A stretch of DNA of 64,000 nucleotides from assembly GCA_949296525.1 (NCBI GenBank), contig CASFOP010000006.1, forward strand, positions 1-64,000, in the 5' to 3' direction. Under the pieces are notes generated by a model. It ran no database searches, was not told the origin of the DNA, and was given only the letters and a program-made list of their open reading frames with translations. Source of the DNA: an uncultured bacterium (GTDB taxonomy: Bacteria > Elusimicrobiota > Elusimicrobia > Elusimicrobiales > Elusimicrobiaceae). The translations under genes were made by a program, and so were the position numbers. Below, piece after piece: positions 8,154 through 16,775 of the stretch; positions within the stretch are counted from its first letter, which is position 1, and each line of letters opens with the position of its first letter.

Positions 8154-9782
8154 TTATTTCGCCGCGGCTTTCACTTTCGGCGCGGCGGCCAGCACTTCCT
8201 GGCTGACGCCGTCGGCGTATTTTTTGAAGTTTTCCACAAACGCTTCGGCCAGTTCTTCGTATTTTTTCATATACGCTTCTTTGTCCTGCCACAGGTTCAT
8301 GGGATTCAAAATTTCGCTGGGCACGCCTTCGCACTGCGTCGGAATCTGGAAACCGAACACAGGGTCAGTAATAAACGGCACTTTGGCCAGCTTGCCGTCC
8401 AGCGCCGCATTTAAGAGCGTGCGGGTGTATTTAATGCTGATGCGGTTGCCCACACCGTACGGCCCGCCGATCCAGCCGGTATTGACCAGCCAGCAGTCCA
8501 CATTATGCTCTTTGATTTTCTTTTTGAGCAGCTGGGCGTACACGTCCGGATGCAGCGGCATAAACGGACCGCCGAAGCAGGTGCTGAAGGTGCTCTGCGG
8601 CTCTTTGACGCCCTTTTCCGTACCGGCCACTTTGGCGGTGTATCCGCTGATAAAGTGGTACAGCGCCTGGTCGGGGCTTAATTTGGAAATCGGCGGCATC
8701 ACGCCGAAAGCGTCGCAGGTCAGGAAGATAATATTCTTCGGGTGGTCGGCACGTTCGCTTTCCACGGCATTGCTGATGAAATTCAGCGGATAGCAGGCAC
8801 GCGTATTTTCGGTCAGGGAGCCGTCGTCCAGGTCCAGCTTGCCGGTTTCGGGGTCAAACACCACATTTTCCAACACGGTGCCGAAGCGGTGCGTGGTGGA
8901 ATAAATCTGCGGCTCGGCCTCGGCGCTGAGTTTGATGACCTTGGCATAGCAGCCGCCCTCAAAGTTAAACACACCGCTTTCGTCCCAGCCGTGTTCGTCG
9001 TCACCAATCAACCCGCGGGACACGTCGGCAGACAAGGTGGTCTTGCCCGTGCCGGACAGGCCGAAGAAAATAGCACTGTCTCCTTTCGGGCCCACATTGG
9101 CGGAGCAGTGCATGGTCATAATGCCTTTCTGCGGCAGCAGATAGTTCATGACGGTAAACAGAGCTTTTTTATTTTCGCCGCCGTATTCGGAACCGATGAC
9201 CAGCACCATTTTCTTTTCAAAGTTAATCAAAATGGCGGTTTCGCTGTTGGTGCCGTCCGTGGCCGGGGCGGCTTTCATGCGCGGCAGGCAGATGAGCGTA
9301 AATTCGGGCACGAAGCCTTTGAGCTCCTCTTTTTTGGGCTCAATAAACATATTTTTGACAAACAGGTTCGTCCATGCGCATTCGGTAATAGCACGCACTT
9401 TTAGACGAGAGGCCTCGCTGGAGCCCACATACGCGTCACGCGCAAACAGCTCTTTGTCGGCTACATATTTTTGGGCTTTGGCAAACAAAATATCCCAGTA
9501 TTTCGGTTCAATGCCCACATTGCCTTTGCTGAACCAGAGTTTGCCTTCCACATCGGGCGTTTTGACAAAAAAGCGGTCATTGGGGCTGCGGCCGGTATGT
9601 TTGCCGGTGCTGACGCACAGCGGGCCGCCGTAAACGATATTGCCTTCATTGCGTTTGACGGCTTCTTCATACAAGGCCGGCGTGGAATAGTTCCAGTACA
9701 CGGTCTTATCGGTTTTCAGGCCGGAATGTTCCAGGCCGTAATCCGGCTTGTAAAAGTCCGGTTTCGGGTGTTTCATGTCCAT
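8154..9782 (-). CDS. pckA: Phosphoenolpyruvate carboxykinase (ATP)
   Basis: Cytosolic enzyme of 542 residues interconverting oxaloacetate + ATP and PEP + CO2 + ADP. Clear ATP-PEPCK signatures: the kinase-1a P-loop GLSGTGKTTLS (about residue 240), the following LIGDDEHGWD metal/nucleotide motif, an early RSPNDRFFVKTP substrate region, and HPDVYAQLLKKKI near the C-terminus. Full length for the family (about 530-540). It starts 4 nt after the aminotransferase stop, with its own Shine-Dalgarno sequence GGAAGGA, so the pair is an operon linking aspartate, oxaloacetate and PEP. In gut anaerobes the enzyme can run toward carboxylation to gain ATP; the direction cannot be read from sequence. Confidence 0.95.
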   Translation of the reverse strand: MDMKHPKPDFYKPDYGLEHSGLKTDKTVYWNYSTPALYEEAVKRNEGNIVYGGPLCVSTGKHTGRSPNDRFFVKTPDVEGKLWFSKGNVGIEPKYWDILFAKAQKYVADKELFARDAYVGSSEASRLKVRAITECAWTNLFVKNMFIEPKKEELKGFVPEFTLICLPRMKAAPATDGTNSETAILINFEKKMVLVIGSEYGGENKKALFTVMNYLLPQKGIMTMHCSANVGPKGDSAIFFGLSGTGKTTLSADVSRGLIGDDEHGWDESGVFNFEGGCYAKVIKLSAEAEPQIYSTTHRFGTVLENVVFDPETGKLDLDDGSLTENTRACYPLNFISNAVESERADHPKNIIFLTCDAFGVMPPISKLSPDQALYHFISGYTAKVAGTEKGVKEPQSTFSTCFGGPFMPLHPDVYAQLLKKKIKEHNVDCWLVNTGWIGGPYGVGNRISIKYTRTLLNAALDGKLAKVPFITDPVFGFQIPTQCEGVPSEILNPMNLWQDKEAYMKKYEELAEAFVENFKKYADGVSQEVLAAAPKVKAAAK

Positions 9783-9786
9783 ATTT

Positions 9787-10968
9787 TTATCCTTCCTTTA
9801 CGGAAATATTTTCCAGCGCCCGCTTTATTCTGCGCACGCCCTGCACGATGCTTTCTTCGGAAGCGCAAAAACTGATGCGCAAATATCCGTCCATACCAAA
9901 GGCTGCACCGGGCACCACCGCCACCAGGGCCTGCTCCAGCAGGTAGTGCGAAAGCGCCTGAGAATCAGGGTTGTAGCGGCTGAAATCGGCAAAGCAGTAA
10001 AACGTCCCCTGTGGTTTTTGTACAGTAACATGCGGTATTTGCCCCAGCTCTTGGAGCAGGACATCTCTGTTATATTCCAACAAAGAACGCAGGTCCTCAA
10101 TGCAGCGCTGGTCGCCCGTCAGGGCGGCCGCGGCCGCGGCCTCGGATAAATCACTGTTGCAGGAGGTGCTCTGGGCCTGCATGCGGCCCATGGCGCCGAT
10201 TAAGGACCTGTTTTGCGACACCGCCCACCCGATACGCAGCCCCGTCAGGCCGTACACCTTGGAAACTCCGTTTGCGATCACCAGGTTTTGGCCGTCTGTG
10301 GCATATTCATACGGGTTGGGGCAGCTGTTGCCGTCAAAAACGAGTTTATGGTAAATGTCGTCCATTAAAAGAAAAATATGTTTTTCTTCCGTCAGACGCA
10401 CTACGCGCGAAATAAAATCCGCGTCAAAAATCTGGCCCGAAGGGTTGCAGGGGCTGTTAATCAGCACGGCTTTGGTCCGCGCCGTCACCGCGGCGGCCAG
10501 TTCTTCAAAGGTAATTTGCAATCCGCGCCCGGGACGCACAATAACGGGCGTACCGCCGGCCAGTTTGACCATTTCGGGGTAACTGACCCAGTACGGCGCG
10601 GGAAAGACCACTTCGTCCCCTTCGTTTACCGCCGCCAGCAAAAAGTTAAACAAAGCCTGCTTAGCTCCGGCAGATACGATGATATTTTCCGGCCCTACTT
10701 TTTGGCCGTAATTATTCAGCGTATACTGCGCCACGGCTGCTTTCAGTTCCGGCGTGCCGGAGGACGGGGAATATTTAATTTTACGGCTTTCGGCCTTCTT
10801 AATAATAGCCTGCACGGCGCTTTGCGGCGCGGGAAAGACGGGCTCCCCCCCGCCCAGATGAATCAGCGGTTTGCCTTCTTTTTTCATGGCGCGCGCCAGG
10901 GCATTGATTTTCAGGGTGGGAGAGTCGCCTATGCACTGTGCGCGTTTGCTCAGGGTTAAATCAGACAT
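9787..10968 (-). CDS. Class I/II aminotransferase, aspartate aminotransferase-like
   Basis: PLP-dependent enzyme of 393 residues. The PLP lysine sits in the motif ANGVSKVYGLTGLRIGW (Lys237), preceded by the DDIYHKL segment with the cofactor Asp/Tyr. The N-terminal LIHLGGGEPVFPAP and KIKYSPSSGTPELK match the aspartate/aromatic aminotransferase I-gamma group. It would exchange amino groups between aspartate or a related amino acid and 2-oxoglutarate in the cytosol. The tight coupling to pckA makes aspartate-oxaloacetate the likely pair. Exact specificity within this group is uncertain by eye. Confidence 0.8.
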   Translation of the reverse strand: MSDLTLSKRAQCIGDSPTLKINALARAMKKEGKPLIHLGGGEPVFPAPQSAVQAIIKKAESRKIKYSPSSGTPELKAAVAQYTLNNYGQKVGPENIIVSAGAKQALFNFLLAAVNEGDEVVFPAPYWVSYPEMVKLAGGTPVIVRPGRGLQITFEELAAAVTARTKAVLINSPCNPSGQIFDADFISRVVRLTEEKHIFLLMDDIYHKLVFDGNSCPNPYEYATDGQNLVIANGVSKVYGLTGLRIGWAVSQNRSLIGAMGRMQAQSTSCNSDLSEAAAAAALTGDQRCIEDLRSLLEYNRDVLLQELGQIPHVTVQKPQGTFYCFADFSRYNPDSQALSHYLLEQALVAVVPGAAFGMDGYLRISFCASEESIVQGVRRIKRALENISVKEG

Positions 10969-11018
10969 TTATAAAACCTCTTAAGGGTATTTTATAAAAA
11001 AATCCGCCAAAAGACTTT

Positions 11019-11849
11019 TTACTTTTTAATATTCTCCAACACGGCCAGCACCGGCTCCAGCTGCGGCAGGGAAAGACCTTCCACCCCGCCGCGGTCCGCC
11101 GCCGCCGAAATATCGGCATTTAAGGGCAGGCGCGCCACGGCCGGTATATGAAAGGTTTGCGCGGTTTGTCCTGCACGGCTGGGGCCGAAGATTTCATGTT
11201 CTTTTCCGCAGTCCGGACAGACAAAATAGCTCATATTTTCCACCAGTGCGGCCAGCGGCAAATTCATCATTTGGGCCATTTTGACGGCTTTTTGCACAAT
11301 CATACCCACCAGCTCCTGCGGGGTCGTTACAAACACAATGCCGTCTACCGGCAGGCTTTGGAATACCGTCAGCGTAACGTCACCGGTGCCCGGGGGCATA
11401 TCCACAAACAGCATATCCACATCGTCCCAAATCACTTCGCTCCAAAACTGTTTGACCGTACCCGTGATCAGCGGGCCGCGCCAGATGACGGGGTCGGTTT
11501 CGTTATCCAGCAGCAGGTTTAAAGACATCAGCTGTACGCCGCCGGCACTGGGCACGGGATAGACACCGCTCTGGTCGCCTTTGGCGCGTTCGTGCACGCC
11601 GAACATTTTGGGAATGGACGGGCCCGTAATATCGGCGTCCAGCACGCCGGCGCGCAGGCCCTTTTTCTGCGCGGCGCTGGCCAGCAGGGCGGTTACCATG
11701 CTTTTGCCCACGCCGCCTTTGCCGCTGCACACGGCAATGACTTTGCCCACCCGCGCATGCGGATTGGGACGAACCAGCAGGCTCTGCGGCTCCGTGCGTT
11801 CGCCGCAGTTTTGCGCGCAGGAAGCGCAGTCATGATTACAATCGCTCAT
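11019..11849 (-). CDS. mrp: Mrp/NBP35-family Fe-S cluster carrier ATPase
   Basis: P-loop NTPase of 276 residues of the Mrp/ApbC/NBP35 group, which carries and delivers Fe-S clusters to client enzymes. It has a short N-terminal cysteine motif (MSDCNHDCASCAQNC), the deviant Walker A GKGGVGKS near residue 45, the DADITGPSIPKMFG switch, VDMPPGTGD, and the C-terminal CPDC cluster-bridging motif. The N-terminal cysteine cluster is a feature of the NBP35-like branch. The message begins from a TACAAT box about 25 nt upstream and has AAGGAGA. Single gene, divergent from the RDD gene. Confidence 0.9.
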   Translation of the reverse strand: MSDCNHDCASCAQNCGERTEPQSLLVRPNPHARVGKVIAVCSGKGGVGKSMVTALLASAAQKKGLRAGVLDADITGPSIPKMFGVHERAKGDQSGVYPVPSAGGVQLMSLNLLLDNETDPVIWRGPLITGTVKQFWSEVIWDDVDMLFVDMPPGTGDVTLTVFQSLPVDGIVFVTTPQELVGMIVQKAVKMAQMMNLPLAALVENMSYFVCPDCGKEHEIFGPSRAGQTAQTFHIPAVARLPLNADISAAADRGGVEGLSLPQLEPVLAVLENIKK

Positions 11850-11879
11850 CTCAAATCTCCTTTTAAATCATTTACGTTT

Positions 11880-11889
11880 ATTGTACAAT
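11880..11889. promoter_or_regulatory. Shared palindromic -10 box for divergent genes
   Basis: ATTGTACAAT reads as TACAAT on both strands, giving overlapping -10 boxes for mrp (minus) and the RDD gene (plus). Both genes have normal leaders with a Shine-Dalgarno sequence, so initiation in one direction should compete with the other. Confidence 0.5.
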
Positions 11890-11935
11890 TTAAACATTAA
11901 AATAGAAATTAAAATCACCATTACAGGAGGACAAT

Positions 11936-12907
11936 ATGTACGCAGGATTTATCCGAAGATCAGCCGCGTTTGTGATAGACAATATTATTGTTAGCATAGC
12001 CGGTGGTTTAATAGGACTGGCGTCGGGGTTTTTCGCTATCCTGTTCTTTGGGACAGATCGGAGCCTGGGCTTTTATTTGTTTTCGTTTTTGTTGGGTATA
12101 GCCGTAAACCTGTGCTATTTTGCCATTTTTGAATCTTCTTCCTGGCAAGCTACTCCCGGGAAAAAAGCACTGGGCATAAAAGTAACGGATTTAAACGGAC
12201 AGCGCATTTCTTTTGCCCGGGCCACGGGGCGTTGGGCGGGAAAATATCTTTCCACCGCCATACTGTATATCGGGTATTTAATGTGCATTTGGACACATAA
12301 AAAACAATGCCTGCAGGATATCATGGCCGGCTGCCTGGTGGTCAGCAAAGATTACCAACCCACGGACGGCCCCGTCGGCACAATGAAAAGTCCCTTTTGG
12401 GTCTGGCTGCTGGGCTTGTTTGTGCCCTTATTTGCGTGCCTTCTCATTGCCGGGATCACTATCGCCCTCGTTTTGCCGGCATATTTTGGAGTGGCGGAAC
12501 ACGCCCGCTTGCAGCAAACCGCCACCCTTATGAACTCCATCAGTCATTCCCAACAACGCCAGTTTATGCGCCGGGGTCAATTTGCACGGACATATAATGA
12601 GTTGGACATCGTACCTTCCGGCGCATCCGGCACCCGCTGGCAAAACGGGTTATTTACCTTGGTGTTATCCGGCACAGGGTACAGCGAGGGAAACGTAACC
12701 GCCGTACGCCAAAACACCAGTGGCAGCAGCCCCTATGAACTTTCCCGTTATTACTGGGACAACCACATTACCTGCAAAAGCAAGGATGAATACGGGGCAG
12801 TTATATGTGCAATGTTCTGTGAGATAGATTCTCTGGCGGTAAATGAGTCATGCTGCACCTCCGGTGCCAGAGGGAAATGTCCTCCTCCCGTTCCGCAGAC
12901 CCGATAA
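11936..12907 (+). CDS. RDD membrane protein with C-terminal pilin-like domain
   Basis: Protein of 323 residues. Residues 1 to about 145 are an RDD domain (Arg near the start, SWQATPGKKALGIKV, Asp in LQDIMAGCLVV) with three hydrophobic segments. After a linker, a new hydrophobic helix (about 160-185) runs into PAYFGVAEHARLQQTATLMNS and then FARTYNELDI, which mirrors the helix and the YTxxxxxLDI pattern of the pilin-like genes in this window. The C-terminal part has several Cys, as in those pilins. There is no prepilin peptidase site, so the pilin-like part would stay tethered in the inner membrane. Shine-Dalgarno AGGAGG is present. Function unknown. Confidence 0.7.
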   Translation: MYAGFIRRSAAFVIDNIIVSIAGGLIGLASGFFAILFFGTDRSLGFYLFSFLLGIAVNLCYFAIFESSSWQATPGKKALGIKVTDLNGQRISFARATGRWAGKYLSTAILYIGYLMCIWTHKKQCLQDIMAGCLVVSKDYQPTDGPVGTMKSPFWVWLLGLFVPLFACLLIAGITIALVLPAYFGVAEHARLQQTATLMNSISHSQQRQFMRRGQFARTYNELDIVPSGASGTRWQNGLFTLVLSGTGYSEGNVTAVRQNTSGSSPYELSRYYWDNHITCKSKDEYGAVICAMFCEIDSLAVNESCCTSGARGKCPPPVPQTR

Positions 12908-12916
12908 AAATATTTG

Positions 12917-12943
12917 AAACCCCCGCTTTTGGCGGGGGTTTTT
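12917..12943 (+). terminator. Rho-independent terminator
   Basis: CCCCCGC pairs with GCGGGGG around TTTT-G and is followed by a T run, shortly after the RDD gene stop. Confidence 0.85.
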
Positions 12944-12969
12944 AAGTCGGGGCCAAAAATAAAAGGATT

Positions 12970-13401
12970 TTACAGCTCGTTCAAATTCTCGTCCGTCAGG
13001 GCCAAAAGAAGCACCGAGCCCCCGGGCAGCACAGCGGCCTTGGCATAGGCCGCATTCTCATATTTTTTCCCCGTGCCTTCCTGAAAATAAAACTGGTGCG
13101 GTACGCGGTAGCGCAGAAAATGTGCCGCAAGCGTCAGCGGCATGCCGGGCCCTTCGGTGCGGGCGATGCCGCGCTCATCGGTATACAGCGTCAGGGGGCC
13201 GTCTTTTTCCCAGGGGCGGTTGGCTTCAAAGTCATAAGACAACTCCATATAATCCCCACTCAACAAAGCGCGCGGATCCACCGGGGCCGTCTTAAAATAC
13301 ACCACGCGCGCAGAAGCCAGCGCGCGCTGTGTGCTGACGGCATACCCGCCTAAACCGCCCGCCAGCAGGCAGGCGCAGAAGAAAAACAGTTTAGCGCGCA
13401 T
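12970..13401 (-). CDS. GDYXXLXY domain protein
   Basis: Small envelope protein of 143 residues with an N-terminal signal or anchor helix and the eponymous motif GDYMELSY (about residues 49-56), preceded by PVDPRALLS. This family is nearly always found beside DUF2157 and DUF4401 membrane proteins, exactly as here: it overlaps the DUF4401 gene by 11 nt and is the last gene of the trio. The biochemical role of the trio is unknown. Confidence 0.8.
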   Translation of the reverse strand: MRAKLFFFCACLLAGGLGGYAVSTQRALASARVVYFKTAPVDPRALLSGDYMELSYDFEANRPWEKDGPLTLYTDERGIARTEGPGMPLTLAAHFLRYRVPHQFYFQEGTGKKYENAAYAKAAVLPGGSVLLLALTDENLNEL

Positions 13402-14299
13402 AGCTCCCCCTTTTCAGCCAGGCGTACGCCCCCAGCAGCAAAACACCCGAGGCGCACAAATAATAGGCCTTCACCAGCAGTGTAGTCTGCAAATGGAAGT
13501 ACAGCCAGCACAAAGCCAGCGCAAATACCCCTACGCCCGCGGCTTTGAGCAAACGGTTATTTTGGGCAAAGCCCAGCGCCAGCAAAGCTGCGCCCATGCA
13601 TACGCCGCTGTTGCTGACAAAAGCCAACACTAAAATCAATGCGGCCAGCAGCATATTAAAATCCTTGCGCGTTTGCCACGCATAAAAACCGCACAGCAAA
13701 GCCCCCAAAAGCACCTGGTTCAGTCCGCCGAAAGCCGCGGCCGCTTCCGGCCCGAAAGAACCGATAAATACCGGCATGGCGCAGGCGGGCAAAAGGCCCC
13801 ACGCCAGCGGCCGCCATAAAGCGCGGCTGCCCATCAACAAAGCATATGCGGCGGCGAAAAACGCCATGGACAGCGTTTCCATATACACCAGCGGCACGCG
13901 CAGCTCCCACAGCCAGGCAAAAGCGCACCAAGCGGCGGCAAAAACCGTAACAGCGCGGTCCATTCCCTGCGTAAACAGCGGATAACTGACCGCCGCCATA
14001 ACCGTCAGCAACACAAAACAGCCGCCGGCATTTAAGCCCCACAAGTCGGTAATGCCAAAAAACAGCATGCCTTTGCCGAATAAAGAAAAGGCCAGCGACG
14101 CATGAGTCAAAAACGCTTTCAGCGCGCCTTCCCGGCGCCCCGCGCCGTACCGGCATGCGGCGGCGACCAGCACAAAAGCCGCGCCAAACCATATCATATT
14201 GCGCAGGGCAAAGAAAAACAGCGCCGCCAAACACGCCAGCCAGGCCCCGAAAGCCAGCAGGACGGACACCATGAAAGGCACTTTTTCTTCTTTAGGCAT
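13391..14299 (-). CDS. DUF4401 polytopic membrane protein
   Basis: Hydrophobic protein of 302 residues with about ten predicted transmembrane segments and a short charged N-terminus (MPKEEKVPF). Its identity as DUF4401 rests on composition and on its position between DUF2157 (8-nt overlap upstream) and GDYXXLXY (11-nt overlap downstream). No catalytic motif is visible. It is likely translated by coupling. Confidence 0.65.
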   Translation of the reverse strand: MPKEEKVPFMVSVLLAFGAWLACLAALFFFALRNMIWFGAAFVLVAAACRYGAGRREGALKAFLTHASLAFSLFGKGMLFFGITDLWGLNAGGCFVLLTVMAAVSYPLFTQGMDRAVTVFAAAWCAFAWLWELRVPLVYMETLSMAFFAAAYALLMGSRALWRPLAWGLLPACAMPVFIGSFGPEAAAAFGGLNQVLLGALLCGFYAWQTRKDFNMLLAALILVLAFVSNSGVCMGAALLALGFAQNNRLLKAAGVGVFALALCWLYFHLQTTLLVKAYYLCASGVLLLGAYAWLKRGSYAR

Positions 14300-15140
14300 G
14301 TTTTCCCTCCCGGCGGCTTAACATATACACGCCCCACGCGCTGGCCACAAACAGCAGCAGCAAAGCCACCACCGTAACTAAAAACCCGCCCACGCGCAGC
14401 CCGGAAATAATACGCTCGGCCAGCAGACAGTCCGCCGCCAGCGCGCAAAAGCCCAGCTGCGCCGCGCCGCGGCGGAAAGCATAGGCATATACGGCAAAAA
14501 GCAAAACCAGGCACAGGCAGGCCCAAAACCACGGCCCCCAGTTATTCAGCCCGCGCACAAAACACGCCGCCAGAAGACCCGCCAAAAAGAAAAGCGAAAA
14601 CCACCCGCCGCGCCGCGTTTTAAACCAGGCCCGTTCCGCAAAAGCAAAACACACGGCGTTGAACGCAAACACCCACAGGAACAATACCGTCCCTGTCCCG
14701 TCCCGGTACAAAAAAGGCCCGTAATAAGACAGCAAATACCCGTTGGCTACCGCCGCCCATAGCAGCCACAGCCAGCGGTTGCCCGCCAGCGCGGCCAGCG
14801 GCAGCAGGCACAAAGCCCAGGCAAAGCAAAATTCATAGGCAAATGCGCCCGTCTGATATACCTGTCCGTACACGGCAAAAAACAGGCCGGCAAACAATCC
14901 GCAGGCAAAAGAACACACCTTGCCCGCCCCCGTCTGCAATCCTTTGTAATACGCGCAGGAAGCACATAGTATAAGTCCCAAAAGAGGGAAGGCAAATTTA
15001 AGCCAGGTGCCCAGCGCGGCCCAGTTATAAGCCACCAAACACACCACTCCGGCCAAAAACAGGGCTGCCCCCGTTACGCCGCACAGCGGCGCCACCCAAG
15101 CGGGCAACACGGGACGGAAAAAAGAAGAAAACGCTTTCAT
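14292..15140 (-). CDS. DUF2157 polytopic membrane protein
   Basis: Protein of about 282 residues, first gene of the trio, with many hydrophobic segments and the DUF2157 signature LVAYNWAALGTWLKFAFPLLG near the N-terminus. I place the start at MKAFSSFF (15140), not at the longer frame, because a TACAAT -10 box lies only 7 nt before this ATG; the upstream 17 codons would fall in the promoter. The message would therefore be leaderless. The function of the family is unknown. Confidence 0.75.
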   Translation of the reverse strand: MKAFSSFFRPVLPAWVAPLCGVTGAALFLAGVVCLVAYNWAALGTWLKFAFPLLGLILCASCAYYKGLQTGAGKVCSFACGLFAGLFFAVYGQVYQTGAFAYEFCFAWALCLLPLAALAGNRWLWLLWAAVANGYLLSYYGPFLYRDGTGTVLFLWVFAFNAVCFAFAERAWFKTRRGGWFSLFFLAGLLAACFVRGLNNWGPWFWACLCLVLLFAVYAYAFRRGAAQLGFCALAADCLLAERIISGLRVGGFLVTVVALLLLFVASAWGVYMLSRREGKHA

Positions 15141-15147
15141 ACCGTTT

Positions 15148-15153
15148 ATTGTA
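15148..15153 (-). promoter_or_regulatory. -10 element of a leaderless promoter
   Basis: TACAAT on the minus strand, 7 nt before the DUF2157 ATG at 15140. It lies back to back with the -10 of the divergent nucleotidyltransferase gene. Confidence 0.5.
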
Positions 15154-15181
15154 GCATTAAACGCACCGCCGCGCGAATTAC

Positions 15182-15187
15182 TATAAT
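15182..15187 (+). promoter_or_regulatory. -10 element of a leaderless promoter
   Basis: Perfect TATAAT followed by 6 nt and the ATG at 15194. No ribosome binding site is possible upstream. Confidence 0.6.
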
Positions 15188-15193
15188 ACATAT

Positions 15194-15787
15194 ATGGACC
15201 CTATTTTACAACAAGCACAAGAAAATACAAAAGAAGCCTTCGCCATGCTGCGCCAAAGCCGCGCCGTTACGGCGTGGGATTTGCAGGGGGCGGATGTACA
15301 TTTGGTCGGCTCGCTGGCCTGCGGGCTGTATTATGACAGCCGCGATATTGATTTGCATGTATATACGGATCCGTTTGATATGTCTGCCGGATTTGCGGCC
15401 ATGGGCATGATTGCCTCCCAAAAAGGCTTTAAAGGCCTGACCTGCACCAACCTGCTGGACGCGCCGGACGCCTGCGTGGAATGGCACGCGCAATTTGAGG
15501 ATGCCCAAAAACGGCTGTGGACGCTGGACATTATACATATCCTGCGCGCCAGCCGCTACGAAGGATATTTTGAACGCCAGGCACAGGCCATAAAAGAGAT
15601 GCTGACCGACGACACGCGCGCGGCTATTCTGCATATCAAAAAAACCCTGCCCCCGCAGCCGCACATCGGCGGGATTTGGGTATACGCCGCCGTGCTGCGT
15701 GACGGCGTGCGCACACCGGAAGAATTTTCCGCCTGGTACGCAAAACAGGACAAAAACCAAATTTTACACTGGCCGGAAAGCAAATGA
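15194..15787 (+). CDS. Minimal nucleotidyltransferase-fold protein
   Basis: Cytosolic protein of 197 residues with the polymerase-beta-like nucleotidyltransferase signature: VGSLACGLYYDSRDIDLHVY (about residues 37-56), that is GS-x(9)-D-x-D, where the Asp pair binds metal. Downstream LWTLDIIHI may supply the third Asp. It resembles solitary nucleotidyltransferases without a C-terminal partner domain; the target is unknown. It overlaps the hydrolase gene by 4 nt (ATGA), so the two are translationally coupled. Apparently leaderless. Confidence 0.65.
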   Translation: MDPILQQAQENTKEAFAMLRQSRAVTAWDLQGADVHLVGSLACGLYYDSRDIDLHVYTDPFDMSAGFAAMGMIASQKGFKGLTCTNLLDAPDACVEWHAQFEDAQKRLWTLDIIHILRASRYEGYFERQAQAIKEMLTDDTRAAILHIKKTLPPQPHIGGIWVYAAVLRDGVRTPEEFSAWYAKQDKNQILHWPESK

Positions 15788-16608
15788 TTTACTGTCTGGG
15801 CGCGGTCATTATTTTAGCCGCCGTATATTTTATCCTGACGCGCAAAGCCGATGAATTTATTTTCCATCCGGTACGCGGCTTTTTGGCCGGGCGCCTGCCC
15901 GGGGAAACCTTCTTTTTGCCTTCGGGAAACGGCAAAATACAGGCCCTGTATATCCCCGCGCGGGAAGGCAAAGAAACCCTGCTGTTTTTCCACGGCAACA
16001 GCGGCAACCTTTCCCATTTTGCGCCGTTTGCGCAACGTTACGGCGCGCACGGGCTGGGGGTGCTGATGTTTGACTACCGCGGCTTTGGCCAAAGTACGGG
16101 CCGCGTCAGCCAGCGCAGGGCATTTGAGGACGGGCAAACGGCCTTAAATTACCTGCTGCACGCCAAAAAAATCCCCCCGCAAAACATCGTGCTGTGGGGT
16201 TTTTCGCTGGGCAACAGCATTTGCCTGCACACGGCCGTGCAAAACGCCGGCCTGCCGTTTAAGGCTGTCGTAGCGCAAAGCCCGTTTACTTCCAGCGCGG
16301 AAATGGCCGCCTACGGCGTCAGCAAACATTACAAACCCTGGGACTGGAAACAAAAAATCCTGCTGCCGTTTATTTATCTGATTTTGTGGAACCGGAAACT
16401 GAACAATACGCGCCAAATCCCCCGCGTGAAAGCCCCCCTGCTGGTGGCTTACAGCAGACAGGACGAACGCATTCCTTGGCAGATGAGCGCGGCGCTGGCG
16501 CGCCTGGCCCCGCACGGCACACAGGCCTATGCCTCCCCCCGCGGGTGGCATGGGGAGTTTGGCTGGCTGGAAAAACGCGCGCTGGATTTTTTGGCTGGGG
16601 TCAAATAA
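15784..16608 (+). CDS. Alpha/beta hydrolase, BEM46-like
   Basis: Protein of 274 residues with an N-terminal membrane-anchor helix and an alpha/beta-hydrolase fold. The oxyanion segment is LLFFHGNSGN, the nucleophile elbow is GFSLGN (Ser about residue 142), VAYSRQDERIP carries the likely acidic residue, and GWHGEF the catalytic His. This pattern matches the BEM46/ABHD13 group of membrane-anchored serine hydrolases. Substrate unknown. Second gene of a two-gene unit with the nucleotidyltransferase. Confidence 0.8.
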   Translation: MIYCLGAVIILAAVYFILTRKADEFIFHPVRGFLAGRLPGETFFLPSGNGKIQALYIPAREGKETLLFFHGNSGNLSHFAPFAQRYGAHGLGVLMFDYRGFGQSTGRVSQRRAFEDGQTALNYLLHAKKIPPQNIVLWGFSLGNSICLHTAVQNAGLPFKAVVAQSPFTSSAEMAAYGVSKHYKPWDWKQKILLPFIYLILWNRKLNNTRQIPRVKAPLLVAYSRQDERIPWQMSAALARLAPHGTQAYASPRGWHGEFGWLEKRALDFLAGVK

Positions 16609-16722
16609 ATATTTTAAAAAGCGTCCATAGCATATACCCCTAAAAAAACACTTGACCAGCAGGGACGGGTGCATTTCGGGGCGGCTCCGTGTCATGCCGT
16701 ATCACACCGGCACCGGACAGCC

Positions 16723-16757
16723 TATACAAAAAATTCCCCGGTCCAACACCCCGGGGA
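16723..16757 (-). terminator. Terminator of the coiled-coil protein gene
   Basis: TTCCCCGG and CCGGGGAA pair across a 9-nt loop. On the minus strand a T run follows. The stretch 16620-16720 upstream of it shows no gene. Confidence 0.7.
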
Positions 16758-16775
16758 ACAAAAAAATTTTCCGCT

